A program made the position numbers and the translations under genes. Source: Natronobeatus ordinarius (lineage in GTDB: Archaea; Halobacteriota; Halobacteria; Halobacteriales; Natrialbaceae). From it: 64,000 bases of DNA. The notes beneath the pieces are model-generated. The model was not told the origin of the DNA, searched no databases, and worked only from the letters and a program-made list of their open reading frames with translations. Where the stretch lies: NCBI RefSeq assembly GCF_024362485.1, contig NZ_CP101456.1, positions 620,001 to 684,000 of the forward strand, read 5' to 3'. Below, one piece after another: positions 41,793 through 50,413 of the stretch (position 1 is the stretch's first letter; the number at the start of each line of letters is the position of its first letter).

Positions 41793-42017
41793 GCGATTCG
41801 TTTCGTTCCCAGTCGGTGGTAAGACGGGTTTCCGAAGGAGCGTACAACGCCTGCTCAGGAGCGGTTCGAATCGATCGCAGGGATTCTTTCCAGTTGCAGC
41901 TGATGTTCGGTACGTCGGGTACCATCGAAGCACCGGTTCGACGAGACGTTGCGGACGAGAACCTGGTTTGGAAGTTCAGAGAACTCGTTGTGAACGAGCC
42001 CCGGGGGCACGTATCGG

Positions 42018-42452
42018 TCACTCAGGTTGATATGGGTTAGTTGCGATGTCGAGACGGTAGACGTCCGCTGCAGCGTCGAAATCGTCGTCGAACGCGTAGA
42101 GATAACCGAGCCCCTCCACCTGCATGTACGCGACGATAGCGGCATCGACGAACGAGAAGCGCTCGTGCTGCCGGAAGAGCGATTTTGCCGCGGCAACCTC
42201 GTCCGCTGTCAGGGAGTCGATGTGGAATCGCGTATTCTCTTCCACCCGATCGAGAAAGTCGACAGCGGCGTCGTGGCCCGCGTGCGTCGTCAGCCCATTG
42301 AGCGTCTCTGCGAGGACGTACTCGAGAATCACCGCTTCCGGGAGGGCAGCGGTGTCGATTCCTCTGAGGATAGGGAGGGCATCGTTGTGTGCACTGTCAC
42401 GACGGTACGCCGCCGCAAAGAGAACAGTCGTATCAACGAGTGCGCGGGGCAT
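42018..42452 (-). CDS. VapC-like PIN-domain toxin
   Basis: A 144-residue PIN protein with the acidic quartet: Asp6 in 'ALVDTTVLFA', Glu in 'ILEYVLAETLNGL', Asp in 'FSFVDAAIVAYM', and Asp in 'LYAFDDDFDAA'. PIN domains of VapC toxins cut tRNA or rRNA. Its ATG follows the antitoxin-like gene's stop with no gap. The pair may be a stabilising toxin-antitoxin unit. Confidence 0.85.
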   Translation of the reverse strand: MPRALVDTTVLFAAAYRRDSAHNDALPILRGIDTAALPEAVILEYVLAETLNGLTTHAGHDAAVDFLDRVEENTRFHIDSLTADEVAAAKSLFRQHERFSFVDAAIVAYMQVEGLGYLYAFDDDFDAAADVYRLDIATNPYQPE

Positions 42453-42704
42453 CTACTCGATGTCGACGCCCCACGTGTCGTGCTGGCTCTCGACTTCTGT
42501 CGACTGATCGCCATCGTAGCCATCGAAGTCGCTGAACGTACCGCTGCGCTGCTGAACGACCTGGACGCGAAGCGTGCCGTCATCCTCGATGTGCCAGCGT
42601 AGTTTGTCACCGTCGTCGATATCGAGTTTCCGGCGGATACGGGCGGGAATGTTCGCCTGATTTCCCGAAACCTTGCTCTCGGAGTCGACACTCTCACTAC
42701 TCAT
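42453..42704 (-). CDS. AbrB-type antitoxin of the VapBC-like pair
   Basis: An 83-residue protein (92 if the upstream Met at 42731 is used) with a SpoVT-AbrB domain 'SKVSGNQANIPARIRRKLDIDDGDKLRWHIEDDGTLRVQVV' and an acidic tail that could wrap the toxin. The adjacent PIN gene starts at 42452. AbrB antitoxins usually repress their own operon. Confidence 0.8.
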   Translation of the reverse strand: MSSESVDSESKVSGNQANIPARIRRKLDIDDGDKLRWHIEDDGTLRVQVVQQRSGTFSDFDGYDGDQSTEVESQHDTWGVDIE

Positions 42705-42958
42705 GCCCGAGCCTACGAGGTCACGACTCATAAACCATAGTGTGAGCGCACACTAATTGGACCGGGTGAGGAATACACGTTCTAAGTCACGCAAGGTTTT
42801 TCTGTGAGTTACGGGGGAGCTCGTTGGTAGCTCCAATACTCCCCGTCCCGTCCCGATCGCTCTCGGCACCGTCGTCAGAATACGTGCCGAGTTCGCGACA
42901 ACCGTTCTCGTCTCCCTCGAGCGAGCCGGACGCCGGGCGAGACGGCACCGGCACCGAT

Positions 42959-43261
42959 TCACAGCGGCATGTACCCTGCCCTCGTCGCGGCCACTGCCAC
43001 CACGATGACAGTGACGTTCGTGAGCAGGAACAGTCGTGAGGACTGCCAGGCGAAGTAGAGCAGGACCGCCAGCGGGAGGGCGGCGATGACTGCGGGCCAG
43101 AAACCCCGCACTGCGAGCGTGGCGAAGAAGGCCGTCGTGAACGCGTACAGCACGTCGACCGCGACGGCGTTGGGATTGCTCCGCTGGATCTCCTGGCCGA
43201 CGACCACGAGTGACTCGAGGACGCCACTGTCGCCGCCGCCGTCGTCGTCAACTCCAGCCAC
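42959..43261 (-). CDS. Small membrane protein after the binding-protein gene
   Basis: A 100-residue protein with an acidic head and three helices (about 40-55, 57-74 and 78-96). It begins two bases after the ABC binding-protein gene stops, so it is probably co-transcribed. No recognised family; it may be a transport accessory protein. Confidence 0.5.
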   Translation of the reverse strand: MAGVDDDGGGDSGVLESLVVVGQEIQRSNPNAVAVDVLYAFTTAFFATLAVRGFWPAVIAALPLAVLLYFAWQSSRLFLLTNVTVIVVAVAATRAGYMPL

Positions 43262-43262
43262 G

Positions 43263-44549
43263 TTATGCCTCGTCGTCCGCTTCGATCTCTTCGACGTCTT
43301 CTTCCTCCGCGACGGTTTCGGCTAACACGTCGTCGAGCGCCTCGACGATCGGCTCGACGTCCTGGTCCGGCTCCGCCCAGAGCCCGAGCAGCTGTGACCA
43401 GAACTCGGCCTGGAACGGGTCGCCGAGCGCGTCGTCGAGGTCGGGCACGAGTTCTACCTCCTCTGCGTCTTCAGAGATCTCGCGCATGATGTCGAGTTCG
43501 AAGGCGTCCGCCGGGACGTCGACGGCCGTGGGGATGAAGCCCCCGCGCTCGGTCCAGATCTGCTGGCCCTCCGGCGAGATGATGGCCTCGAGGGCCTCTC
43601 TCGCCGCGTCGATATTCTCCCCGTAGGTGGGGATAGTGAACCAGTTGATGCTCGTCACCATCGCCTCCGTGCCGGGGAGCCTGAAGTAATCGAGGTCTTC
43701 GGGATCCTCGATCGGGCCGAACGCCGGCGTCCACGAGCCCATGAAGTACAGCGGCGTCTCGTTCGCCCAGAAGAACTCGTACTGGACCCCGAAGTCCCGA
43801 ACCTCGCTGAAGTAGCCCTCCTGGAGGAGCTCCTGGAGCTCCTCGAGGGCGGTGACGACCCGGTCGTCGGTGAACTCGGCCTCGCCGTCGATGAGGTCCT
43901 GCTGAAGCTGGGCGCCCTCTTCCTGTCGGAGGATGAACGCCTCGGTCACGTCGCTCAGCGGCCAGCCGTCGCCGTTGGCCGAGGCCAGCGGCGCCTCGAC
44001 GCCCTCGATCCCGTCAATCTCCGCGAGCAGGTCGAGGAACGCGTCGTAGTCGTCGGGCTCCTCGAGGCCGTGTTCCTCGAAAAAGGACCGCCGGTACCAG
44101 AAGCCGGGCTTGATGTCGCCCCCGAACGGAGCGGCGTACACCTCGTCGTCCACCGTTACCGGATCGTGGTCGGTCGTGTAGTCGTCCTCGTCCCACAGGT
44201 CGCCGACCGGCTCGAGGTGACCGGCTTCCCCGTCTCTCCGGACGCGTCCCTCCGTGGGAAACACGACGACGTCCGCGGTCGCGACGCCCGCCTCGAAGTC
44301 CATCAGGGTCTCCGTCAGGAGCGGTTCGGTGTCTCGAGGCTGGTAGGAGATCTCGATCCCGGTCTCCTCCTCGACGTAGTCGACCACGGCGAGGAAGTCT
44401 TCCTCTTCGTCGTCGGTCCAGAGCGCGGTTAGGGAAATTTCTTCCTGTGCGCTCACTCCGCCAGCGCCTCCGAGTCCGACGAGCACGACGGCGCCTCCGC
44501 CCACACCTCGAAGTACTCCGCGTCGACTGAACATGGTATTCTCGCCCAT
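43263..44549 (-). CDS. Extracellular sugar-binding protein of an ABC transporter
   Basis: A ~428-residue Tat-exported solute-binding protein: 'FSRRGVLRGVGGGAVVLVGLGGAGGVSA' signal, then a family-1 binding-protein fold ('LTALWTDDEEEDFLAVVDYVEEETGIEISY', 'DDYDAFLDLLAEIDG', 'YFMGSWTPAFG...', 'EGQQIWTERGGFIPT'). No lipobox cysteine, so it may be anchored by other means. It is on the opposite strand to the transporter operon, with a VapBC-like pair in between. The start may be 44549 or 44534. Confidence 0.85.
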   Translation of the reverse strand: MGENTMFSRRGVLRGVGGGAVVLVGLGGAGGVSAQEEISLTALWTDDEEEDFLAVVDYVEEETGIEISYQPRDTEPLLTETLMDFEAGVATADVVVFPTEGRVRRDGEAGHLEPVGDLWDEDDYTTDHDPVTVDDEVYAAPFGGDIKPGFWYRRSFFEEHGLEEPDDYDAFLDLLAEIDGIEGVEAPLASANGDGWPLSDVTEAFILRQEEGAQLQQDLIDGEAEFTDDRVVTALEELQELLQEGYFSEVRDFGVQYEFFWANETPLYFMGSWTPAFGPIEDPEDLDYFRLPGTEAMVTSINWFTIPTYGENIDAAREALEAIISPEGQQIWTERGGFIPTAVDVPADAFELDIMREISEDAEEVELVPDLDDALGDPFQAEFWSQLLGLWAEPDQDVEPIVEALDDVLAETVAEEEDVEEIEADDEA

Positions 44550-44936
44550 ACACAACCGTATGACCGATCAGATTCTTAATGGTTTTCCACATGTCTTTGT
44601 ATTTACACATGAACGCACAGTCGACTCATCCGATAGGTCTGCCTACCGGACGTAGTATCCAACTAGCCGTCCCACGCTCGACGGCGTTCGGTCGGCGTAC
44701 TGCTGGGGCGCGTTCGAGGACGTAGACCACTCGAGCGAAACCGCATCCTACACCGAGCTGAGATCTGACAGCGGTCTGTCCCGAACGATCGCTCGAGGGT
44801 CAGCGGACGGACACGGGCGAGTACGAACCATCCCCAGAGACAGTCGCGTGGCTCGAGGGGTGGTGCCACAGCTCCGGGTTCGTATCGGCCTCGAGACTCG
44901 TTGTCGCCGCTCGGGTGACGTTGGCGTCGGCAACGG
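44550..44936. other. Gap without a gene
   Basis: Between the binding-protein start and the tRNA-Val tail array there is an AT-rich promoter stretch (44560-44640) and then GC-rich sequence with no convincing reading frame or RNA. Confidence 0.4.
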
Positions 44937-45172
44937 TGGGCTCGGGCGGATTCGAACAACGTCCAGACGTGCTCACTTCGCTGTGCGCGTCTGGCCTCGT
45001 TCGAACCGCCCTCGCGACACGGTGCTGTCGCTCACGAGTTGTTCGCGACAGAAATGGGCTCGGGCGGATTCGAACAACGTCCAGACGTGCTCACTTCGCT
45101 GTGCGCGTCTGGCCTCGTTCGAACCGCCCTCGCGACACGGTGCTGTCGCTCACGAGTTGTTCGCGACAGAAA
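44937..45172 (-). repeat. Two identical 118-bp tail units of tRNA-Val
   Basis: Copies at 44937-45054 and 45055-45172 are identical over 118 bases, and the start of the third period is tRNA-Val itself (45173). In tRNA orientation each unit is TTTCTGTCGCGAAC..., a dyad CTGTCGC...GCGACAG, then a long hairpin. The 5' arm of that hairpin is an inverted T-arm copy (GGGCGGTTCGAAC) and the 3' arm a direct copy of the tRNA end (GTTCGAATCCGCCCGAGCCC then A). The hairpin core is CCAGACG...CGTCTGG with GCGAAGTGAGC in the loop. The layout is the same as at tRNA-Phe. Confidence 0.92.
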
Positions 45173-45246
45173 TGGGCTCGGGCGGATTCGAACCACCGAT
45201 TTCGGCCTTGTAAAGGCCGCGTCATGACCAGCTAGACCACGAGCCC
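45173..45246 (-). tRNA. tRNA-Val (UAC)
   Basis: A 74-nt cloverleaf: acceptor GGGCTCG/CGAGCCC with discriminator A, D arm TGGTCTAGCTGGTCATGA, anticodon loop TTTACAA (TAC) and T arm GGTTCGAATCC. Its 3' end faces the tandem tail units. Confidence 0.93.
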
Positions 45247-45309
45247 GTACGCTACCGAAGTGGGTCCGCCCGAATAACCTTTACCTTCTTGGCCCGGAGC
45301 CTCGAGCGA

Positions 45310-45801
45310 ATGGCTCCTGGGCGAACCTCGAGGCTGCTCCTGCTCTCGGGCGTCGTCCTCGTCGTCGCCGTCGTCCTCGTCGGACTCGGCGTCCTCCCCC
45401 AACTGTGGGGCGACGACCGGGCGGAGGTCCGGATCGTCGGCGACGACGGGGCGACGAAAGCGACGGTCGACGCCGAGGTCGCCGATACCCCGCGCGAGCG
45501 GTACGTCGGACTGAGCGACCACGACTCGCTCGAGCCCGGCGAGGGGATGCTGTTCGTCCACGCCACCGAGGGCGAGCGGACGTACGTCATGCGCGACATG
45601 GACTTCGATATCGACATCATCTTCGTCGGGGCCGACGGCGAGATCACGACGATTCACCATGCCCGCGCACCCGGGCCCAGCGAGGACGGCGAGGATCTCC
45701 GGTACACGGGACAGGCGAAGTGGGTGCTCGAAGTGCCTGCGGGGACGGTCGAGGAGGCGGAAATCGAGGTCGGCGACGAGATCCGGATCGACGACGGGTG
45801 A
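45310..45801 (+). CDS. DUF192 protein with N-terminal membrane anchor
   Basis: A 163-residue protein: N-terminal helix ('LLLLSGVVLVVAVVLVGLGVL', about 8-28), then a DUF192 domain: 'VEVADTPRERYVGLSDHDSLEPGEGMLFVH', 'MRDMDFDIDIIFVGADGEITTIHHA', 'AKWVLEVPAGTVEEAEIEVGDEIRI'. This small beta-rich family is extracytoplasmic and has no firm function. The ATG at 45310 ('MAPGRTSRLLLL') is chosen. Confidence 0.85.
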   Translation: MAPGRTSRLLLLSGVVLVVAVVLVGLGVLPQLWGDDRAEVRIVGDDGATKATVDAEVADTPRERYVGLSDHDSLEPGEGMLFVHATEGERTYVMRDMDFDIDIIFVGADGEITTIHHARAPGPSEDGEDLRYTGQAKWVLEVPAGTVEEAEIEVGDEIRIDDG

Positions 45802-45879
45802 GCCGTCGACCGGTCGGATAGCAGTGGTATTTCGATTCGTAGCGAACGTTTATCACCGACCGCCCATTCAGCGCACGTA

Positions 45880-47802
45880 ATGAGCGGAATCGACTGGGAC
45901 GAGGACGACCCGTTCGAGGAGCAACGGGAGTCGGTCGACGGGCCGATGCGGCGGCTCATCGGCGAGTACGGCCGACCCTACTGGTTTTCGGTGACGGCAG
46001 GGATTATCGCGAGTGTCCTCGCGCGGCTGCTGGACCTGATTCCGGCGATCCTCCTGGGAGTCGCGATCGACGCGATCTTCCTCGAGACGCGCCCGTTCAA
46101 CCTCCAGTTCGTCCCAGACGCGTGGATTCCGGCGACCCAGGAAGAACAGTTCGTCCTCACCGTCGTCATCATCGCCCTCTCGTTCGTGATCGGGGCGGCG
46201 TTCCACTGGATCCGAAACTGGGGGTTCAACGCCTTCGCCCAGGACATCCAGCACGACGTCAGGACCGACACGTACGACACGATGCAACGGCTGGACATGG
46301 ACTTTTTCGCCGACAAGCAGACCGGCGAGATGATGTCGATCCTGAGCAACGACGTCAATCAACTCGAGCGATTTCTCAACGACGGGCTGAACGCCGCGTT
46401 CCGGCTGTCGGTGATGGTGCTCGGCATCGCAGCGGTGCTGTTCACCATCAACCCGCAACTCGCACTCGTCTCGCTCGCCCCCGTCCCCCTCATCGCCGTC
46501 TTCACGTACATTTTCGTCAAGAAGATTCAGCCGAAGTACGCTGCCGTGCGCTCGTCGGTCGGGAAGGTCAACTCACGACTCGAGAACAACCTCGGCGGCA
46601 TCCAGGTGATCAAGGCGAGCAACACCGAGGACTACGAGTCGGGTCGCGTCGACGACGTCTCCCGAAAGTACTACGACACGAACTGGGGGGCGATCCGCAT
46701 CCGGATCAAGTTCTTCCCGGGGTTGCAGATCATCTCGGGGATCGGCTTCGTGCTCACGTTCCTCGTCGGTGGCTACTGGGTGTTCGCCGGCGCACCCGGC
46801 CCGTTCACCGGCACGCTCGACGTCGGCCAGTTCGCGACGTTCATCCTGCTTACCCAGCAACTCGTCTGGCCGATGGCCCAGTTTGGACAGATCATCAATA
46901 TGTATCAGCGCGCGAACGCCTCCGCCGAGCGGATCTTCGGTCTGATGGACGAGACGGGTCGCGTCGACGAGGAGGACGACCCCGAACCACTCGAGATCAC
47001 GGACGGGCGCGTCGAGTACGACGAGGTCGCGTTCGGCTACGACGAGGAGACGATCCTCGAGGACGTCTCCTTCGACGTTCCGGGCGGGGAGACGATCGCG
47101 CTCGTCGGACCGACGGGGGCAGGCAAGTCGACGGTGCTCAAACTACTCCTGCGCCTGTACGACGTCGACGAGGGGGCGATCCGCATCGACGGCCAGGACG
47201 TCCGGGACGTCTCGCTTCGGAGCCTCAGACAGTCGATGGGCTACGTCGGCCAGGAGTCGTACCTCTTCTACGGCACCGTCGAGGAGAACATCACCTACGG
47301 CACGTTCGACGCGAGCCGCGAGGAGGTCGTCGCGGCGGCGAAAGCCGCGGAGGCCCACGAGTTCATCGAGAACCTCCCCGACGGCTACGACACGATGGTC
47401 GGTGAACGCGGCGTCAAACTCTCCGGCGGCCAGCGCCAGCGCCTCTGTATCGCCCGGGCCGTGCTCGAGGATCCGGACATCCTGATCCTCGACGAGGCCA
47501 CGAGCGACGTCGACACCGAGACGGAGATGCTCATCCAGCGCTCGATCGACCGGCTCACCGAGGAGCGAACGACGTTCGCCATCGCCCACCGACTCTCGAC
47601 GATCAAGGACGCCGACAAGATCGTCGTCCTCGAGGACGGGAAGATCGTCGAGCGCGGCACGCACGACGAACTGCTCGCCGAGGACGGCCTCTACGCCCAC
47701 CTCTGGGGCGTCCAGGCCGGCGAGATCGACGAACTTCCCCAGGAGTTCATCGAGCGCGCCCAGCGCCGCCAGGCCCGGACGGAGATCGGCGACGACGACT
47801 GA
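45880..47802 (+). CDS. ABC exporter (MsbA/MDR type), fused permease-ATPase
   Basis: A 640-residue half-transporter: six membrane helices in residues ~35-330 ('NDVNQLERFLNDGLNAAFRLSVMV' is the coupling region), then an ATPase with Walker A 'GPTGAGKST', Q-loop 'GQESYLFYGTVEENI', signature 'LSGGQRQRLCIARA' and 'ILILDEATSDVD', followed by 'IAHRLSTI'. It probably works as a homodimer exporting lipid, drug or peptide. Substrate unknown. It has an independent promoter region after the DUF192 gene. Confidence 0.92.
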   Translation: MSGIDWDEDDPFEEQRESVDGPMRRLIGEYGRPYWFSVTAGIIASVLARLLDLIPAILLGVAIDAIFLETRPFNLQFVPDAWIPATQEEQFVLTVVIIALSFVIGAAFHWIRNWGFNAFAQDIQHDVRTDTYDTMQRLDMDFFADKQTGEMMSILSNDVNQLERFLNDGLNAAFRLSVMVLGIAAVLFTINPQLALVSLAPVPLIAVFTYIFVKKIQPKYAAVRSSVGKVNSRLENNLGGIQVIKASNTEDYESGRVDDVSRKYYDTNWGAIRIRIKFFPGLQIISGIGFVLTFLVGGYWVFAGAPGPFTGTLDVGQFATFILLTQQLVWPMAQFGQIINMYQRANASAERIFGLMDETGRVDEEDDPEPLEITDGRVEYDEVAFGYDEETILEDVSFDVPGGETIALVGPTGAGKSTVLKLLLRLYDVDEGAIRIDGQDVRDVSLRSLRQSMGYVGQESYLFYGTVEENITYGTFDASREEVVAAAKAAEAHEFIENLPDGYDTMVGERGVKLSGGQRQRLCIARAVLEDPDILILDEATSDVDTETEMLIQRSIDRLTEERTTFAIAHRLSTIKDADKIVVLEDGKIVERGTHDELLAEDGLYAHLWGVQAGEIDELPQEFIERAQRRQARTEIGDDD

Positions 47803-47899
47803 GATCAGTCCGTTCCGTCGTCGACCGAGCGACTTACGGTCCCTCGAGGACCCACCGCGCACTTCAGCAGCGAAGCGATTCCAGACCAGATTACTTCTC

Positions 47900-48019
47900 A
47901 TGACTGTCAGCGATCTGCTCGAGAAATCAACGCATCCCGTCGAATCTCAGTCCTCACCATACCTCGTCTTCGAACCTGTCGAACTCGATGAGTCTCATGT
48001 CCGCTCATTCGAGGAGTAG
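47900..48019 (+). CDS. Possible 39-residue protein or gene remnant
   Basis: A short frame (ATG at 47900) with haloarchaeal-like codon use ('PVESQSSPYLVFEPVELDES'). No domain is recognised and it may be a relic. It converges with a second short frame at 48035-48157. Weak support. Confidence 0.2.
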   Translation: MTVSDLLEKSTHPVESQSSPYLVFEPVELDESHVRSFEE

Positions 48020-48034
48020 AACGTGATGGGGTTC

Positions 48035-48157
48035 CTAACAGATCGTGAGGTACTCCCCGGCGTCAAGAGTCTCTCCCGTTCGAAGAATGGGATCTGCAGA
48101 TATCGCACTCTCGTCCAGTAGCGCACGTAATACTCGCCGCTGTTGCGCTGAGGGCAC
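48035..48157 (-). pseudogene. Possible fragment of a lost gene
   Basis: A 40-codon frame ('SAQQRRVLRALLDESAISAD') with coding-like bias but no ATG, only a GTG, and a stop just upstream. It looks like the C-terminal piece of a longer gene. The 435-bp gap 47803-48237 has no other feature. Confidence 0.25.
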
Positions 48158-48237
48158 CTGTTCGATGCGATTTGGTTACAGCGTTTCTCTCACACACGGA
48201 CCTGTTATCTGCTCCGACCGGTACCCCTCGTCGTCGG

Positions 48238-48423
48238 TCACTCCGAATGCTCGTTCTTTTCGACTTCCGTGACGATCACGTCCCAGTCAGGATGTTCGAC
48301 CCCATTCCGACACTCGAATCCGCCTTCCACATCGATTCCACCCTCGTAGGCCCTGCGAAGGAGGGCTTTCAGCTCCGCGTTCAGTTCCTCCTTCGACGTA
48401 AGCGAGGTCTCCTCAGAAGTCAT
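48238..48423 (-). CDS. Small haloarchaeal protein
   Basis: A 61-residue acidic protein: 'LTSKEELNAELKALLRRAYEGGIDVEGGFECRNGVEHPDWDVIVTEVEKNE'. A helix, a Gly-rich turn and a conserved-looking 'ECRNG...PDWDV(I/V)' segment. It overlaps the upstream HalOD1 gene by four bases, so the two are coupled. Confidence 0.55.
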   Translation of the reverse strand: MTSEETSLTSKEELNAELKALLRRAYEGGIDVEGGFECRNGVEHPDWDVIVTEVEKNEHSE

Positions 48424-48770
48424 CTTCCTGCGATCCTTTCGTGTTTCTCCGCTGTGAGTTCGTGTTCTGGTGTGATGGTGATCACACCGTAGCTGTGTAC
48501 GGTTATCGCGTGGCTTTCGTGCGTGAAGGTAACGTGGATGTCTCCGTTCGTCCCGTTTCGAACCCGGACGAGCGCATCTAATTCGTCGGGATCAACGGTA
48601 GAGTGGAGCGGGTCGAGTTCAACCGGATCAGTCCCGATTAGGTCCGCCAGCGTTGCGGTAACAGCCATGCTCGCGGGTGTCTTCTCTTGATCGAACTGGG
48701 TGCGAACAGTCCCAGATTCCTGAAAGTATTCGACCGCTTCGACTCTAACCCCAGATACCCTTGCGTCCAT
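48420..48770 (-). CDS. HalOD1-domain protein
   Basis: A ~116-residue protein containing the haloarchaeal output domain HalOD1: 'MAVTATLADLIGTDPVELDPLHSTVDPDELDALVRVRNGTNGDIHVTFTHESHAITVHSYGVITI'. HalOD1 occurs alone or at the end of signalling proteins; its role is not known in detail. The start at 48770 is preferred, although an ATG at 48812 is open. It is coupled to the next small gene. Confidence 0.7.
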   Translation of the reverse strand: MDARVSGVRVEAVEYFQESGTVRTQFDQEKTPASMAVTATLADLIGTDPVELDPLHSTVDPDELDALVRVRNGTNGDIHVTFTHESHAITVHSYGVITITPEHELTAEKHERIAGR

Positions 48771-48853
48771 CTTGCCCGATTTTAGCCGTCTGACCCGGTT
48801 CAATAGGGGCACTGATTATACAGTAGGTTTAAGATAAGATTCTATCCGAACGA

Positions 48854-49498
48854 TCACAACGAACTGCTGAGCGTCGCTCCAATGAGGCGTCGATGCCCGC
48901 GTCGAAGGCGTGACGATAGTGACTGCTGGGTGATGCCGAGCTCGTCAGCGATCTCTTCGAGCGACGCCTCGCGTGGGGTATCGAAGTAGCCCCGCTCGTA
49001 AGCTAACACCAGCGCCTCGCGTTGGGTCTCGGTCAACTCGTAGCCCTCCCCTTGAATCGGAAGCATTGCGTGGACGGCGGTGATCGCTACTGGAATATCG
49101 TTTTCCTGGCAGTAATCTCGAAACGCGGCGATTGCCTCCTGACTCTCGCCGCGCACCTCGAATCGCCACTCGTCTTTCATACCGATTCCAGAGAGCACGA
49201 CGACGTTGGCCTTGGCAAGCGCACTCAGGATGCCGAAGTACTCTTGTTCCCACTCGGCACGCATGAGATACTCGTCTTCGACGCGATCGACCAGTCGGAT
49301 GTTGGACACGCCAGCGTGTTTTTCGAACGAGGCTTCGATGTCCTCCGTGTCTGCACCACGCACCCAGAAATACGGGATAATCAGCGTCTCGTGTGGAATC
49401 AGTCGCTCCAGTTCGACGGTCACGCCCGGCAAATTCTCGAACACACTCCCCAGCGGAAACTCCGCTACCGGACTCGTAAACTCCATCACAGTCGCCAT
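48854..49498 (-). CDS. Bacterio-opsin-activator-type HTH regulator
   Basis: A 214-residue protein: an N-terminal GAF/BAT-like beta domain ('EFTSPVAEFPLGSVFENLPGVTVELERLIPHETLIIPYFWV...') and a C-terminal HTH-10 domain 'LTETQREALVLAYERGYFDTPREASLEEIADELGITQQSLSSRLRRGHRRLI', diagnostic of the Bat family. These are haloarchaeal transcription regulators. It is divergent from a relative at 49690. Confidence 0.85.
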   Translation of the reverse strand: MATVMEFTSPVAEFPLGSVFENLPGVTVELERLIPHETLIIPYFWVRGADTEDIEASFEKHAGVSNIRLVDRVEDEYLMRAEWEQEYFGILSALAKANVVVLSGIGMKDEWRFEVRGESQEAIAAFRDYCQENDIPVAITAVHAMLPIQGEGYELTETQREALVLAYERGYFDTPREASLEEIADELGITQQSLSSRLRRGHRRLIGATLSSSL

Positions 49499-49630
49499 GA
49501 GGAGCCTTCGTCTAGCAGACGGATAACCGGGATGGGTGGTGTATCATGGCTTCGAGAAGAGACAACACACAGTTGTTGGGCGGTGATAGTGCGCTCTGCG
49601 AGTGGGGGATCCGTTTGGCATCCGAGCAGC

Positions 49631-49644
49631 CATGGTGTACCATG
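49631..49644. promoter_or_regulatory. Dyad in the divergent promoter of the two HTH-10 genes
   Basis: CATGGT-GT-ACCATG has 6-bp inverted arms with a 2-base spacer. A related GGTGTATCATGG occurs about 100 bases away (near 49538), and TGTACACCATG lies after the second gene (near 50366). A shared regulator site is possible. Confidence 0.35.
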
Positions 49645-49689
49645 TCATCTACTTTTGTACGACCGAGCAATCTAGTCGCACAAGCGAGC

Positions 49690-50346
49690 ATGAGTGTGAT
49701 AACGGAGATTCGCATCCCATCCGATGCTTTTGAACTCGGGCAAATTCTCGATCTAGAGGATGCGTCGGCCATCGAACTCGAAACGCTCGTCCCGAGTGGG
49801 AACGCTACCGTGCCGCTCTTCTGGGTCTACGAACCGGTCGGAAACGGCTTTCTCGAGACCGTCGAGCGCTATCCAACTGTCAACAGCGTCACGGAGGTGG
49901 ACGTGTTCGAAGACCGAACACTGTTCAGGATCGACTGGGATGCGAGCCAGGACCACCTTTTTCAGTGCATCCTGGAACACGACGGGCAAATACTGAGTGC
50001 TACTGGATCACCGGAAGGGTGGAATTTCGAGATACGATTCCCTGACCGCGAGGCATTGAGTCGGTGCCAGGACTGTTGTGAGAACGCGCACATCTCCCTG
50101 GAGCTAACCCGTATATACAATCCGACGGACCCCGAGGCCGGTCCGTGGTACGGCTTGAGTGAGCCACAGAGAGAAGCGCTGACGCTTTCCGTTCGAATGG
50201 GGTACTACGACATTCCACGAGGCTGTACGACCGCAGAACTCGCTAACGAACTCGGGATTTCCGATCAGGCAGTGACGGAGCGACTGCGTCGTGCCATCGG
50301 TGCGTTCGGGAGGCACGCACTTCTCACTCCCGAGCCAGATGCGTAA
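49690..50346 (+). CDS. Bacterio-opsin-activator-type HTH regulator
   Basis: A 218-residue relative of the divergent gene: 'VITEIRIPSDAFELGQILDLEDASAIELETLVPSGNATVPLFWVYEPV' and C-terminal HTH-10 'LSEPQREALTLSVRMGYYDIPRGCTTAELANELGISDQAVTERLRRAIGAF'. The ATG at 49690 ('MSVITEIRIPSDAF') fits the usual start of the family; earlier Met codons are unlikely. The two regulators may control each other. Confidence 0.85.
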   Translation: MSVITEIRIPSDAFELGQILDLEDASAIELETLVPSGNATVPLFWVYEPVGNGFLETVERYPTVNSVTEVDVFEDRTLFRIDWDASQDHLFQCILEHDGQILSATGSPEGWNFEIRFPDREALSRCQDCCENAHISLELTRIYNPTDPEAGPWYGLSEPQREALTLSVRMGYYDIPRGCTTAELANELGISDQAVTERLRRAIGAFGRHALLTPEPDA

Positions 50347-50413
50347 GCGGACAGGTTGTTTCCATTGTACACCATGCGATAGGGCCAGGCAGTTGGGCCT
50401 ACGTTATGAGAGT

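Noticed and set aside
44937-45172. The 118-bp tandem repeats as a CRISPR array
   Set aside because: There are no variable spacers: the two units are identical throughout and contain a tRNA end. No cas genes are present.
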